A stretch of DNA of 64,000 bases, taken from assembly GCA_914767885.1 (NCBI GenBank), contig CAJZBQ010000039.1, positions 186,001 to 250,000 on the forward strand, given 5' to 3'. The stretch is from Blepharisma stoltei (taxonomy: Eukaryota > Ciliophora > Heterotrichea > Heterotrichida > Blepharismidae). The translations under genes and the position numbers were made by a program. Positions 52,547-62,019 of the stretch are shown here, in pieces (position 1 is the first letter of the stretch; each line of letters opens with the position of its first letter). Below the pieces are notes generated by a model. It saw only the letters and a program-made list of their open reading frames with translations, was not told the DNA's origin and did not search any database.

Positions 52547-55500
52547 CTAGATCGTGAAACCTTTTCTTGTGACTTCTTCATTTTTGATTTTTTGCATTAT
52601 TCTCCTCCTTTTCTCCAACTCAATCTCATCTAGTTTTTTCTGTTTTTCTTTCAATAGCTCTTCTTCTCTTCTCCTTTTATCTTCAAGCTCCTTTTTTCTC
52701 TTTTCTTCTTCAAGTTCTCTTAATAGTCTTGCTTCTTCTTCTATCTTTTTAAGCCTTTCTTCTTCAATTTTTTTTAGCCTTTCTTGCTCTTCAAGCTTTG
52801 CTTTCATGATAAGTTCAAGCTCTTTTTTAATTGTTTTTGGGTCCTTTCACGCGTTTATTTGTAGTGGGAACAAATTTAGGCGGCCTTGTGGGAGAAATAA
52901 ATCTATTGTATAAAATCCATGAGTGGTTATATTGTAAGAGCAGGTGTAAATGTTAAAAGAAGACTGAGAAATTGAGGTTAAAATAGGATTTTATTAAAAT
53001 CTTTGAGTTAAACTTAAATTAGTTTTAAAGAAGTTCCCTGCAGTCTATAGACCAGTACTTCCTTCCGCAAAAAGCTCCAATGATTGCTTACCAGTCCGTA
53101 CCGGCCTTCCACTTTGTTGATCTTCACAGCCGAGGGCTTGCACTCGCTATCCGAGAGTCAGAGACTCTAGGTCACCATTAGGTTTAAACCTTGCGCTCCA
53201 CCGAACCAAGTAAAGCCTGGCGGATGCACTTTTCTGAACTCTGTCCTCTCTTCCACAACAGGTCCCCGGCTTTCCCAATGAACCTACAGCTACAGGTGTT
53301 AAGAGGGCAGGCTGGCTCACCATTCCATTTTACTGTATATTAAAATCTTTGACAGAAAAGTCCAGATTTTCAGGATTTGCAGGGTTGTCATAGTCATCAT
53401 AAAACTCGATTTCTATTGACCTCTGGCCATTTTTCTTTTTCGATATCTGGAAGCTTTCAATGCCATTTCCTTTAACTATTGATTTTAAGATGCTCACTGG
53501 GCCAGGGAAAATAGTAATTTTCTTATTAATAATCTGCTCATTTTGATAGCTTACTTGTATTTGATAATCTCCCGCTATAAATGACGGGAATGAAATAATA
53601 TTTCCACAATAGTCAACACTTGTAATTTTACTATATTCCACATTTCTGTTATTTATCAATATTTTTATATCAAACTCAGAGAAATTCCAAGTCGTGTTTC
53701 CATAAGAGTCAATGGCATCAACGGAAAATTGTAAATTTTCACCAGCAAAATAGGTGTCTTTAAGTTTATTCACTATGCAACTCGGTCCATATGCAGCTCC
53801 TGGTAAAATCTGCACTGATATTTCTTCAGATTTTCCAATCTCTACTATTTTTGGCTCTCCATCTTCAATGACTAAATCTTGAAGAATTGCTTCAACGTAA
53901 AGCCCTTTTACTTTGATTTTTAATAAAACATCGCCTGCTCTTTTTCCTTTAAGGAACAGCTGATATTTCCCATCACCTAAATCAATTAATTTTTTTTCTA
54001 GGCCTTCACTACCTTCAATAAAGACATCTTCAATATAAAGCTCTCCACCTATAGAAGACTGATTATCATATTTATCAAACCCCAAAAAATCTAGCATAAA
54101 CTCCCCTCCTGCATGAACAATTAATTTATTTTCCTGAATTCTTTTATTGATTATCGGCAAGTAGCATTTGCATGAGCATAAAGATGTTGGGGAAACTGTA
54201 TAAATTGCTGGAGAATTTGTTACTTGTAGACCATTGCATCATACATAGATGTCATGGTTTCCAGCTTCAATAAGTCTAAGCTCAATTATATATCTTCTAT
54301 TATCAAAATATACAATAATTTCCCCTTTGCTTAAATTTCCTGTATCATGGCTAAAAGCTTTGGCTGAAATTCTATCACCAGGACTTACAGTAAATTCTAA
54401 ATCATTATTTACTAGTTGTAAATATAATGAATATTTTTTCCCCGCTTCAATTGCTTCAAGCGGGATATGCGAAATAAAGCATTTTTCAGGGTGTGTGTAT
54501 TTTAATGATATTAAAAATGTCTCACGAAGGCATTGGATTTCTTTGACTTCTCGTGATTTTAAGCTTGAAAGCAGCATAGGCGATTTTATAGAAGGTGGAT
54601 TTCCAGAATAATCACCAATTAACCCTCATGAATAAGTTTGCCCATTTCTTGTCACAGCTAAAACTTGTGACTTAGTGCAAGCTGCATATTCAGTCCCTAG
54701 CATTTTTGGCATATTCGTGATAATACTCATATTAGGGTTAACCGAGTTTTCACCATTTCCTAATTGTCCTACATTTCCTAAGCCGAATGCATACACATTG
54801 CTGTCTGCTGAAACCAAAATTGAAAATTCTTCCCCACATCTGGCAAATGATATAGAATTTGCGGTTGGGATTTTTTGGGGCGAAAAAACGTCTTGGAGAT
54901 GTCCTAGACCTAGCTGGCCACATGAATTTGTGCCGGTGGAGAATAATTCTCCGTTAATAGTCACAAACAGTGTATGTGCAGCACCACAGGAAATATGATT
55001 TATATTAGCCAAATCGCCTATAACTACAAAATCCCTTGAATTTATAGTGTTTCCTATACCTAATTGCCCACAGTTGTTTCACCCAGTTGCCAGCGCTCTG
55101 CCTTTGTCATCTAAAATGACAGTATGTCCTAGCCCTGCAGAACCAGCTTTGATCTTTGTATTTAATTTCAATAATGTAGGCTCAGGGATATTATTCCCTG
55201 GCAATGCACATTGCCCATATGCGTTTATTCCTCATGCATAAACTTCCCCATTATTGCAAAATGCCATAGAATGGCCGCCTCCACAACAAACAGCCCTTAC
55301 TCCTTTATCAATTAATTTAGGCAGAATTCTTGGATTGTTGGTACTTCCTGCTATTCCGCACTGATTTTGGGTGTTGTCTCCTCATACATAAAGCTCACTT
55401 GCGAAGGAAAGGGCTAAAACATGAGCTATTCCACAGGCGCTATTTAATTATTACACTTCAGTTATTTGGACTCCTATGAGGTATGGGATTGGAGTAGGTC

Positions 55501-56037
55501 TTAAGGAGTGGTTTCCTAGTTCTAATAGAACTGCTTTGCCTCGTTCTAGCTGGTTGACTGTATTTTCAAGTTCATTTAAGGAAGATGATACAGTAGGGTC
55601 AGCTTGCAAAGCAAGAGATATGCGGAGATTAAATATTCTGCATTAAATAGGTAATAAGCATAAGGAATGGGAAAGTATATAAAAAAAAAAAAAAAAAAAT
55701 AATTTTGATTTATCATTAGGGAGTAGTATTTAGGCAGCTAGAAAAGTAATAATGCTTCACTGTTTAGATCAAGAGATTTAAAAACTAAAGCGAGACGGTA
55801 GTAGCCTTTATTTCAGGATTTACATTGTTTTATGCACTCTTGTGCATCTTCCAAAGCATTTTTAAGCTTGTTTAATTTTAGATAGGCTGCGCAGCGATTT
55901 CCTAATAAAAGATGATTATAAGGATCATAACGTAAAGCTTTTGTATAAGCAATTATGGCTTTTGAGTATTCACCTTTGCTGAAGTAGTCATTTCCAATTG
56001 TCTTGATTTTTTCTATAGCAGAAGAGCCAGTTCCCAT
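52547..56037 (-). CDS. TPR - RCC1 - filamin-type Ig - coiled-coil protein (reconstructed)
   Basis: On the minus strand, parts 56037-55749, 55635-55455, 55439-53338 and 52992-52547 sum to 3018 nt (1005 aa plus TAG) after removing one TA-bounded IES, a 15-nt intron (55454-55440, GTAATAATTAAATAG) and a SINE-like element with its duplication. TPR pair at about 1-110 (NDYFSKGEYSKAIIAYTKAL, NRCAAYLKL, WNKGYYRLALV). RCC1 propeller at about 155-470 (VACGIAHVLAL, ISCGAAHTLFV, TNSCGQLGLGHL, GNVGQLGNG; TGA=Trp at GWNNCGQLGIGN and others). Filamin-like Ig repeats at about 560-860 (GEFMLDFLGFDKYDNQ, VDAIDSYGNTTWNF). The C-terminal 100 residues are an E/K/R coiled coil. Such domain sets suggest a scaffold. 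Function unknown. A C-terminal extension across the MITE is possible. Confidence 0.8.
53008..53352 (-). mobile_element. GC-rich SINE-like insertion in the TPR-RCC1 gene
   Basis: A perfect 15-bp duplication TATTAAAATCTTTGA at 52993-53007 and 53338-53352. The element of 330 bp, read on the minus strand, has the head TACAGTAAAATGGAATGGTG then GAGCCAGCCTGCCCTCTTAA, shared with the ABCG copy-1 element, and a tail CTTTAAAACTAATTTAAG. A 5'-to-3' internal block CTCTCGGATAGCGAG with CAAGCCCTCGGCTGTGA is also shared. Removing it joins two halves of one frame with no loss. Confidence 0.85.
55636..55748. other. 113-bp TA-bounded IES in the TPR-RCC1 gene
   Basis: TA at 55634-55635 and 55747-55748. Contains an A-run of about 20 at 55679-55699. 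Its removal gives SEALLFNLRISLALQAD, a normal TPR helix, and brings the TPR and RCC1 parts into one frame, agreeing with the downstream intron phase. Confidence 0.7.
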
Positions 56038-56137
56038 ATTAATTGAAACAATTTATTGCTTATTTCTATCAAATTTACTATTTATAACTCCCTCTCTAAG
56101 AGAGCAAAAAAATTTTGCCCGCTAATGAGGGGGATTA

Positions 56138-56345
56138 TAGCATCTCCACGCTTTTAGCCTCCTCTTGTCCCGATATCCCTTGAGGCTACCGGGGGTTGTT
56201 TCACAAGCTTATGTTGGTGAAACAAACCATTAAAGTGGCAAATCCTCAAGATAGAGTAGTTTCACCAACATAAGCTGCTGAAAACACCCCCAGATTGTCT
56301 CCGGAAACATAGAAAAGAGAGGGGCTAAAGCATGGAGATGCTATA
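56138..56345. mobile_element. Palindromic MITE, TATAGCATCTCCA family, TA target
   Basis: Terminal inverted repeats TATAGCATCTCCACGCTTTT and its near-inverse ending AGCATGGAGATGCTATA, flanked by TA (56136-56137, 56344-56345). Inner inverted repeats include AGCTTATGTTGGTGAAAC against GTTTCACCAACATAAGCT. 208 bp, no ORF. Confidence 0.85.
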
Positions 56346-56460
56346 ATATTTTTTTTTTTAAATTTATAAAGCAATGAAAGTAAAAATTAATTTAATTTAT
56401 GTTTTTAATAAGATAATTTCTTTAAGACATAATGGTGTTTTCGCGCCAAAGAATGAGAAA

Positions 56461-56700
56461 TTATCCAGTGGATATTTTTTGCAAAAATCTCACTGTCATT
56501 GCAGAAATTGTGTAACTTGATGCTAGCATGACGACTGTTGTGCCAAATCTGTTAATTTGTGGAAGGGATGAAAATGGAAAGATATGATGGCCTAATGGAT
56601 TTTTCAGAAGAATAGAGCTTATAATTATTGAAGTTTGGTGAAGCTCAGGCAATGAAGGCGGATAGATATTGCTAGCCCATCTTGGAGGAAAAATAGGAGC
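56461..56700 (-). other. Coding-like segment inside the MITE cargo
   Basis: On the minus strand a 78-codon open stretch runs from about 56699 to TAA at 56461, with text such as APIFPPRWASNIYPPSLPEL and IISSILLKNPLGHHIFPF. It has Pro/Ser-rich and hydrophobic patches and no ATG at its start. Not recognised. It may be a captured gene fragment or part of an old transposon ORF. Confidence 0.35.
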
Positions 56701-57102
56701 TTAAATTAGTAACTGTATTAGATGAACCTGGAAATTACTGGAGATGCTGATTAATGTGCCATGTGTTATTGATACTTAAGTTGAAGCTGAAGTTGGAGTT
56801 TGATTGAAGCAAATGTTGAAATTGATGTTTTGTTTGCTTGAGAAAAACAAGAGGAGTGCTGAATTGAGCTTTAAGTTATAAGTTATTTTTTAATAAAATC
56901 TATTTAAATTCAACAAAATTAGCTCGAGATTTCATTATAATAATTATCACTTATATATTATAAAACTTCTCTATTCACTTATAGAGGGAGGATAAATAAT
57001 TTCACTACTTTCACATCCTTTATTACTATTTTCAGATATTATTACTAAATTAATTGCCTCATTACTTAAAAAACTCTATTATTTTCTCATTTTAATTAAT
57101 TT

Positions 57103-57957
57103 TTGGAGTATGAAATATTTAATAGAACAATGGAAGTTGAAGAATCTTTAATTAAAAAGTTCCATCATCTGCTAAAACGAGTTTTTACAGAAAATTGCAG
57201 CCTTGATGATGAAGAGGTCACCGAAGAAGAATTAGTTACATTAGAGAAACTCCGGCCAATAGAAGTCTATGAAAACTTTAAAGCAACCGTTCTGAATTTA
57301 TTAGACTTTAAGCAGAAAGTCAGAAAATCTGAAATATCTGATCTGTTATTAGAAAATGAAAAGCTGGAACTTTTATTACAAAAATCAGAAGCAGAAATCA
57401 GGACTCATTTCAGCAATGAAAATCAGCTTAAAATCTATATAGAAATCTACCAAGGAAAAATTGAAGACCTAGAAAAACAAATGAATGAATACATAAAAAG
57501 CATAAAAGAGCAAGAAAAAAACCTAAAAGACAAAGAATCACAAATCAGGCACTTAAAAAAAAAGAGCAGGCTCAGTATGAATGAAAACGAGCTAGATTTT
57601 AAATTAAGATCAATAGAAGACCAATTTAAAGAAGAAATTTATAAGACAGTTGAGCAGCACAATAAAGATAGCCAGGAAGATTTTGACACAAATAAGCCAG
57701 AATTCAAAACTTTTGACTGGAGAAAACAGAGAAAGCTGGATTTAAAGCAGAAAATAACAGTAGAAGAGTCAGTCAAAGCAAAACCGATTCTTGATGATAA
57801 AAATAAAGATAACGGGAAAACAAAAATCATGCTATTTAAAGATGAAGAAAAATCACAAGGGAGAAATTCTGCTAGCAAAGCTGATGTAAAATTGATTGAC
57901 GTGAAAAGAAATTTCCAAGCTAAAAGGGACAATAAAGATGTATTATTTTGTCTATAA
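57103..57957 (+). CDS. Coiled-coil protein of unknown function
   Basis: 284 aa. Acidic N-terminus, then a long coiled coil (about 75-190) rich in E, K, Q and L heptads (LLLENEKLELLLQKSEAEIR, IEDLEKQMNEYIKSIKEQEK), then a Lys/Asp-rich, probably disordered tail. No TGA codons occur within. The ORF ends at TAA 57955-57957. The next open frame (57988-58216) has a similar basic character and is offset by one, so the two may be one gene joined by a small intron, although no 15-16 nt GT-AG segment fits exactly. Cytoskeletal or ciliary role plausible, not shown. Confidence 0.65.
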   Translation: MEYEIFNRTMEVEESLIKKFHHLLKRVFTENCSLDDEEVTEEELVTLEKLRPIEVYENFKATVLNLLDFKQKVRKSEISDLLLENEKLELLLQKSEAEIRTHFSNENQLKIYIEIYQGKIEDLEKQMNEYIKSIKEQEKNLKDKESQIRHLKKKSRLSMNENELDFKLRSIEDQFKEEIYKTVEQHNKDSQEDFDTNKPEFKTFDWRKQRKLDLKQKITVEESVKAKPILDDKNKDNGKTKIMLFKDEEKSQGRNSASKADVKLIDVKRNFQAKRDNKDVLFCL

Positions 57958-57987
57958 ATACGAAATAAAAATTACTAGTATTTGGTA

Positions 57988-58216
57988 TATGAGACTCATA
58001 GAGAGCTGTATAAATAGGAGATCTGCATCAAGCTTATTTGAAATTCTCAAAAAATCAAGCTGCTCCAACACCTCCCCCAGAAAAGACAAAAAAAAAGACA
58101 TCAGCAGCAAAAAGAAACTTTACAATATTGGGCACATAAGAAGCAGCTCAGACCTGCTGAGATCTGAGTCATTAGCTAAAAAGCTGTATCACGCCAACAA
58201 ATTAACAGACCGTTAA
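57988..58216 (+). CDS. Basic Ser/Lys-rich ORF, possibly the 3' exon of the preceding gene
   Basis: 75 aa from ATG at 57988 (MRLIESCINRRSASSLFEIL), rich in Lys, Arg and Ser with SSSDLLRSESLAKKLYHANK near the end, TAA stop. Ends about 120 bp before RACK1. Could equally be a separate short gene. Confidence 0.4.
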
Positions 58217-58340
58217 TCCCTCCTTATATTATAATAAAATTTAATCTCACACAACTTCTCTATTCCAAATTTTTATTCAAAAATTTTGCCATCTGCCACA
58301 TATAGTCATTCCACCATTTTAGCATTAATTTTGACCGCAG

Positions 58341-59330
58341 ATGAGAAGCAACGAAGAAGAAAGACTTAGACACGTTGGCGACCTTGTGGGTCACAATGGA
58401 TGGGTTACTTCTCTTGCTACCGGCAATGAAGAGCACGGCAACCTTCTCGTTTCTGCCTCCAGAGATCGTTCACTCCTCATATGGAACGTTGACCTGTCTC
58501 AAGAACAAGGCTACATCCAAACAGTCACTGCTAACCCTCATAGATCCTTAAAAGGCCACTCTCACTTTATTTCAGACGTCGTCCTGTCCTCTGACAACAA
58601 CTTTGCCCTCACCGGATCTTGGGATACCACCATGAGACTTTGGGACTTGCGTGCAGGCCGCACCACTTACAGATTTGTAGGACACTCCAAAGACATTTTG
58701 ACAGTCGCTATGTCCCCAGACAACCGTCAGATCCTTTCTGGTTCTCGTGACAAGACAATCAAGCTTTGGAACACCATTGCAGAGATGAAATACGAGTTTG
58801 ACACAGAATCTTCTCACTCTGACTGGGTTTCCTCAGTAAGGTTCACCCCTACCACAAAAGACCCACTTATTGTGTCAGCTGGGTGGGACAACACAATCAA
58901 GCTCTGGGAACAACAGACCTATAAGCTTAAGCACAACCTGATTGGCCACACAGGCTGCATTAACTCTATTACTATTTCTCCAGACGGAAACTTCTGTGCT
59001 TCAGGAGGAAAGGACTGCAGCGTCATGATCTGGCACATCAAGGACCAAGTCTTGTTATACCAACTTGACACTGGGTCATCAGTAAATGCTTTGGCATTTT
59101 CACCTACAAGGTATTGGCTTGCTGCAGCTACTGATAGCGGAATTAAAGTCTGGGATTTAGACTCAAAGACCTTGATCAATGACTTTGTACCAGAGAAGTT
59201 CGGAAAGGACGGACAGACCAGAATTAGATCACCTGGAGCTTTATCAGTGGCTTGGTCTGGAAATGGAGACGTACTGTACGGAGGATTCACTGATGGAGTC
59301 ATTAGAGCTTATGCAGTCTCACAAGAATAA
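58341..59330 (+). CDS. RACK1: RACK1 ribosome-associated WD40 protein
   Basis: 329 aa, seven WD40 repeats. The family hallmarks are GDLVGHNGWVTSLAT, SASRDRSLLIWNVD, GHSHFISDVVLSSDNNFALT, TGSWDTTMRLWDL, GHSKDILTVAMSPDNRQILS, SGSRDKTIKLWNT, SDWVSSVRFTPTT, SAGWDNTIKLWEQ and SGGKDCSVMIWHI. RACK1 sits on the 40S subunit head and docks signalling kinases such as PKC. Codons are noticeably richer in C and G at third positions than the neighbouring genes and all Trp codons are TGG, as expected for a very highly expressed gene. Short intergenic gaps on both sides. Identification certain. Confidence 0.97.
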   Translation: MRSNEEERLRHVGDLVGHNGWVTSLATGNEEHGNLLVSASRDRSLLIWNVDLSQEQGYIQTVTANPHRSLKGHSHFISDVVLSSDNNFALTGSWDTTMRLWDLRAGRTTYRFVGHSKDILTVAMSPDNRQILSGSRDKTIKLWNTIAEMKYEFDTESSHSDWVSSVRFTPTTKDPLIVSAGWDNTIKLWEQQTYKLKHNLIGHTGCINSITISPDGNFCASGGKDCSVMIWHIKDQVLLYQLDTGSSVNALAFSPTRYWLAAATDSGIKVWDLDSKTLINDFVPEKFGKDGQTRIRSPGALSVAWSGNGDVLYGGFTDGVIRAYAVSQE

Positions 59331-59401
59331 ATATAAACGTCATGCCTATAGGCGACAGCCTTCGAAAGAGGGAGGAAGGACATAATAAAAATTCTTAAAA
59401 A

Positions 59402-60109
59402 ATGGCTGCCCCTAATTATTATAAGCCGACGCTGTCAGCGAATAATTATGAGTATACCAATAGGGAGCAGGACTTAATTAAGCAAGCTTTTGAAGCGGGG
59501 AATTATACGTATTTGTCAAAGTTTCCGCATAGGCTGAAGCCGTTGAGCTTGACGAATAATTTGAAGAAATTGTCAAGAAGCGTTTTAGAGACGCCAAGGA
59601 AGCCTAGAAGTTTAAGTTTATCTAAGAACCATTTTGAATGAATGCCAGATAGCTACAACAACTGAAAAGAAGCTCTCTCAAAAGAAAGGCAAAAAAACAA
59701 AGAAAAACGTGAATTGATTAGCCAAAATGAATTCCGATGGCCTGGCATTTCCAAAAAATCAAAAGCGCACGAAGGCTTTTCTGATGGAAAGCGAGCCTAT
59801 ATTACAATAGACGATCCATTTGACTCATTTGACAGTCAAGCCTACAGAATGAAATGAATAAAAGAATGCCAAATGCCAAGCGAAACTTTTCGGCCACCTT
59901 TAAAGCCAGAAACAAACCTATCAAAAATGCAAATTAGAGATATGATAAGCTTTATCAAGAATAAAATAGTAGTTGATTGAGAAGACTGTATGTTTGTCAT
60001 AGGAATTAACAGTGACGATATGATAGAAATCAGGTTTGAAGAAGAAACTATAGAAAATCCTAAAGGCTTACATAATTATATGAATTTTATAATATTTTAT
60101 AATAAATAG
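59402..60109 (+). CDS. Hypothetical protein using several TGA=Trp codons
   Basis: 235 aa with four in-frame TGA codons, ending at TAG 60107-60109. Text such as NYYKPTLSANNYEYTNREQD, HRLKPLSLTNNLKKLSRSVL, GFSDGKRAYITIDDPFDSFD and QIRDMISFIKNKIVVDWEDC looks like real protein, partly disordered and basic in the first half, more structured in the last 60 residues. Starts 71 bp after the RACK1 stop. I do not recognise a family. The final TAG shows that TAG is a stop here. Confidence 0.65.
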
Positions 60110-60125
60110 AGATTTTTGAAAAATA

Positions 60126-60356
60126 ATGAAGATTTTTTTAAAAAAATTATTTCAAGGGATACTGATAGAAAATGATGAAGAAATCCATTATTATAAGCTT
60201 AGAAAGATTGTCCAGAAATGAGGATTTAAAACAGACGGGTTCATTACTTATGTAATGAGCCCTCCCTGGGTGCATTCAAGAGTCTCCGATACATTTTACA
60301 GCTTACACCCTGAACAAAGTCCAAAAGGCTCAGCATTTTCATCTATAACTAATTAA
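60126..60356 (+). CDS. Small hypothetical protein
   Basis: 76 aa with one TGA=Trp (QKWGFKTDGFITYVMSPPW), TAA at 60354-60356. Begins 16 bp after the preceding stop on the same strand. It may be the continuation of that gene if a short intron or sequence error hides the join, or its own gene. It stops about 50 bp before RPN5. Confidence 0.45.
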
Positions 60357-60408
60357 TTTATTTTCCCTCATAAATTTTTGCAAAATTCCTTGTCTTATAA
60401 GTGGTAAA

Positions 60409-61518
60409 ATGGAGGAAGACTATTTGCAAGATCTTCTGAAAAAGGAAAAAGAGCTAAGACAAGCTGAAGAAGTCAACGCCTCAGAGTCGCAAAAAGTCAT
60501 ATGCGAAATCATAGAAAGAGTCCGACAGACTGGAAACTGGGAATCTGTCGCTGAATGGATCCAAGCTTTGGCTAAACGTCGTAGGCAGCCTAAACAAGCT
60601 ATTACAGGCATGATTCAGCTCGCCATTAGTTATCTTGACTCCTTACCTAAAGGCCACCCTCTGCTTTTAGTCCTCAGAAAAGTCTCTGAAGGAAAAATCT
60701 ACTTAGAAGTCGAGTTTGCCAGGCTTACAAAAACATTAGCAGAACTTAAAGAACAAGAAGGAAACATAGAAGAGGCATCAAGTCTTCTACAAGAAGTCCA
60801 AGTAGAGACTTATGGATCTATGGACAAGAACGAAAAACTCAATTATTTGCTGGAACAGTTAAGGCTTCTATTAGCTCTCAAAGACTATGTGAGATTTTTT
60901 ATAATTTCTAAAAAAGTCAATAGAAAAGTTTTGGACGAGCCTGGAATGGAGCCAGCCAAGGTAAAATTTTTAGAATTCATGATCCAATACTATGATTACC
61001 AAAAAAGCTATATGGACTCTGCGCTGTCTTACCAAACCCTTTATGAAGTCCAAGGCCAAGGCTTTGATGCAGCATCTGCTTTACAACAAATGGTTTTAAA
61101 TTTATTGTTAGTCCCTTATAGTGCTGAACAAAGTGACTTACTTAGAAGAGTTGAAGATAAAGAGGAGCTTGAATCTAGCTTGAGACATGTGATAAAGATT
61201 TTATTGGGAAAAGAAATAGGAAAAGTTCCAAGCGAAATTCAAGTGTTATTAAGCCCAGAAAAATGGAATTTATTGAGGAGAAGAATAAATCAGCATAATA
61301 TCAGGGTTGTCCAAAGCTATTATTCAAAAATTACTTTAAATAGACTTGCGGAATTGCTGGAGTACACTGTTGATGAAACTGAAGCAGAAATTAGAGATAT
61401 GGTCAGCTATATGGGATTTTCTGCAAAAATAAACAGGCCAGAAAAATATATTTATTTTGCGAAACCTTCAGAGCCACAAAATCAATTAAATGAGTGGGGA
61501 AGTGATATGCTGTTTTAA
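60409..61518 (+). CDS. RPN5: 26S proteasome regulatory subunit RPN5 (PSMD12)
   Basis: 369 aa. PCI-domain lid subunit. It has helical TPR-like repeats in the first 250 residues (LAKRRRQPKQAITGMIQLAI, YVRFFIISKKVNRKVL, KFLEFMIQYYDYQKSYMDSA), then the C-terminal PCI winged helix (HNIRVVQSYYSKITLNRLAE, MVSYMGFSAKINRPEKYIYF). The INRP sequence near the end is typical of RPN5. The protein is shorter than the human subunit (about 456 aa), mainly at the N-terminus. RPN5 holds the 19S lid together and contacts the deubiquitinase module. Single exon, no TGA codons. Confidence 0.9.
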   Translation: MEEDYLQDLLKKEKELRQAEEVNASESQKVICEIIERVRQTGNWESVAEWIQALAKRRRQPKQAITGMIQLAISYLDSLPKGHPLLLVLRKVSEGKIYLEVEFARLTKTLAELKEQEGNIEEASSLLQEVQVETYGSMDKNEKLNYLLEQLRLLLALKDYVRFFIISKKVNRKVLDEPGMEPAKVKFLEFMIQYYDYQKSYMDSALSYQTLYEVQGQGFDAASALQQMVLNLLLVPYSAEQSDLLRRVEDKEELESSLRHVIKILLGKEIGKVPSEIQVLLSPEKWNLLRRRINQHNIRVVQSYYSKITLNRLAELLEYTVDETEAEIRDMVSYMGFSAKINRPEKYIYFAKPSEPQNQLNEWGSDMLF

Positions 61519-61716
61519 GAGAATAAAGCTTTATGCCATTTTTTTTAGGTTAAAAATGGCTGATTTCAGATTAGCTCAGACGGAATATTTTTGGACTGCT
61601 TAATCGCTTACTCTCCCCATTTTTTAACAAAAAATTTTTTTAATAATTAATTGTAGCATTATTTATAAATCTTTTTTAATTAATAATTATTTTAAGATAT
61701 AGAAAATTCCCTTTAA
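61519..61716. other. AT-rich spacer downstream of RPN5
   Basis: About 200 bp. A stretch CTTACTCTCCCCATTTTTTA near 61608 could be a MITE end remnant. Nothing else. Confidence 0.3.
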
Positions 61717-61832
61717 TAGCCCTATCAGCGGGTGAATTACCCGCTGAGTTCGCATTTGGTCCGACCAAAACTAATAATTTTGGTCGGATCAAATTGTAAT
61801 TTTAACGGACAATTCACCCACTGATAGGGCTA
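61717..61832. mobile_element. 116-bp palindromic MITE, TAGCCCTATCAG family
   Basis: Terminal inverted repeats TAGCCCTATCAGCGGGTGAA and its near-inverse ending CACCCACTGATAGGGCTA. Internal hairpins GGTGAATTACCCGCTGA-like and TTTGGTCCGACCAAAACT with its inverse TTTTGGTCGGATCAAA. TA at both ends fits a TA target. Non-coding. Confidence 0.85.
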
Positions 61833-62019
61833 TCTATTGGAATTACGTATAATATTAATTTTAAAATTAAATGGATACTAATTTTTTTTTAAATTAAAAA
61901 ATTTAGTTTTTAAATTCAAATGCAAGAAGTTTTGCTCGCTATTTAATAAAAGAGTTAGAAGAAATTACTCACTTAATTCACAGAGAGCATATAGTCGCCT
62001 CATAATTTATGAATTAGGG

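Larger units (their letters stand above)
56087..56994. mobile_element. Composite MITE with nested palindromic element and about 440 bp cargo
   Basis: The left end CTCCCTCTCTAAGAGAGCAA with hairpin partner (56111-56133) and the right end (CTTCTCTATTCACTTATAGA then GGGAGGA) belong to the CTCCGTGAGTGAACA family. Core halves are at 56370-56430 and 56885-56960. A second palindromic element (56138-56345) is inserted on the left, and about 440 bp of unrelated, less AT-rich sequence (56440-56880) separates the core halves. Confidence 0.65.

Noticed and set aside
55679-55699. A-run as the poly(A) tail of a processed pseudogene or SINE
   Set aside because: It lies inside a 113-bp TA-bounded segment with no duplication or upstream retrogene. 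Better explained as low-complexity IES interior.
59402-60109. TAG as Gln (older Blepharisma code table)
   Set aside because: TAG ends this ORF and occurs at other gene ends. I saw no conserved Gln encoded by TAG.
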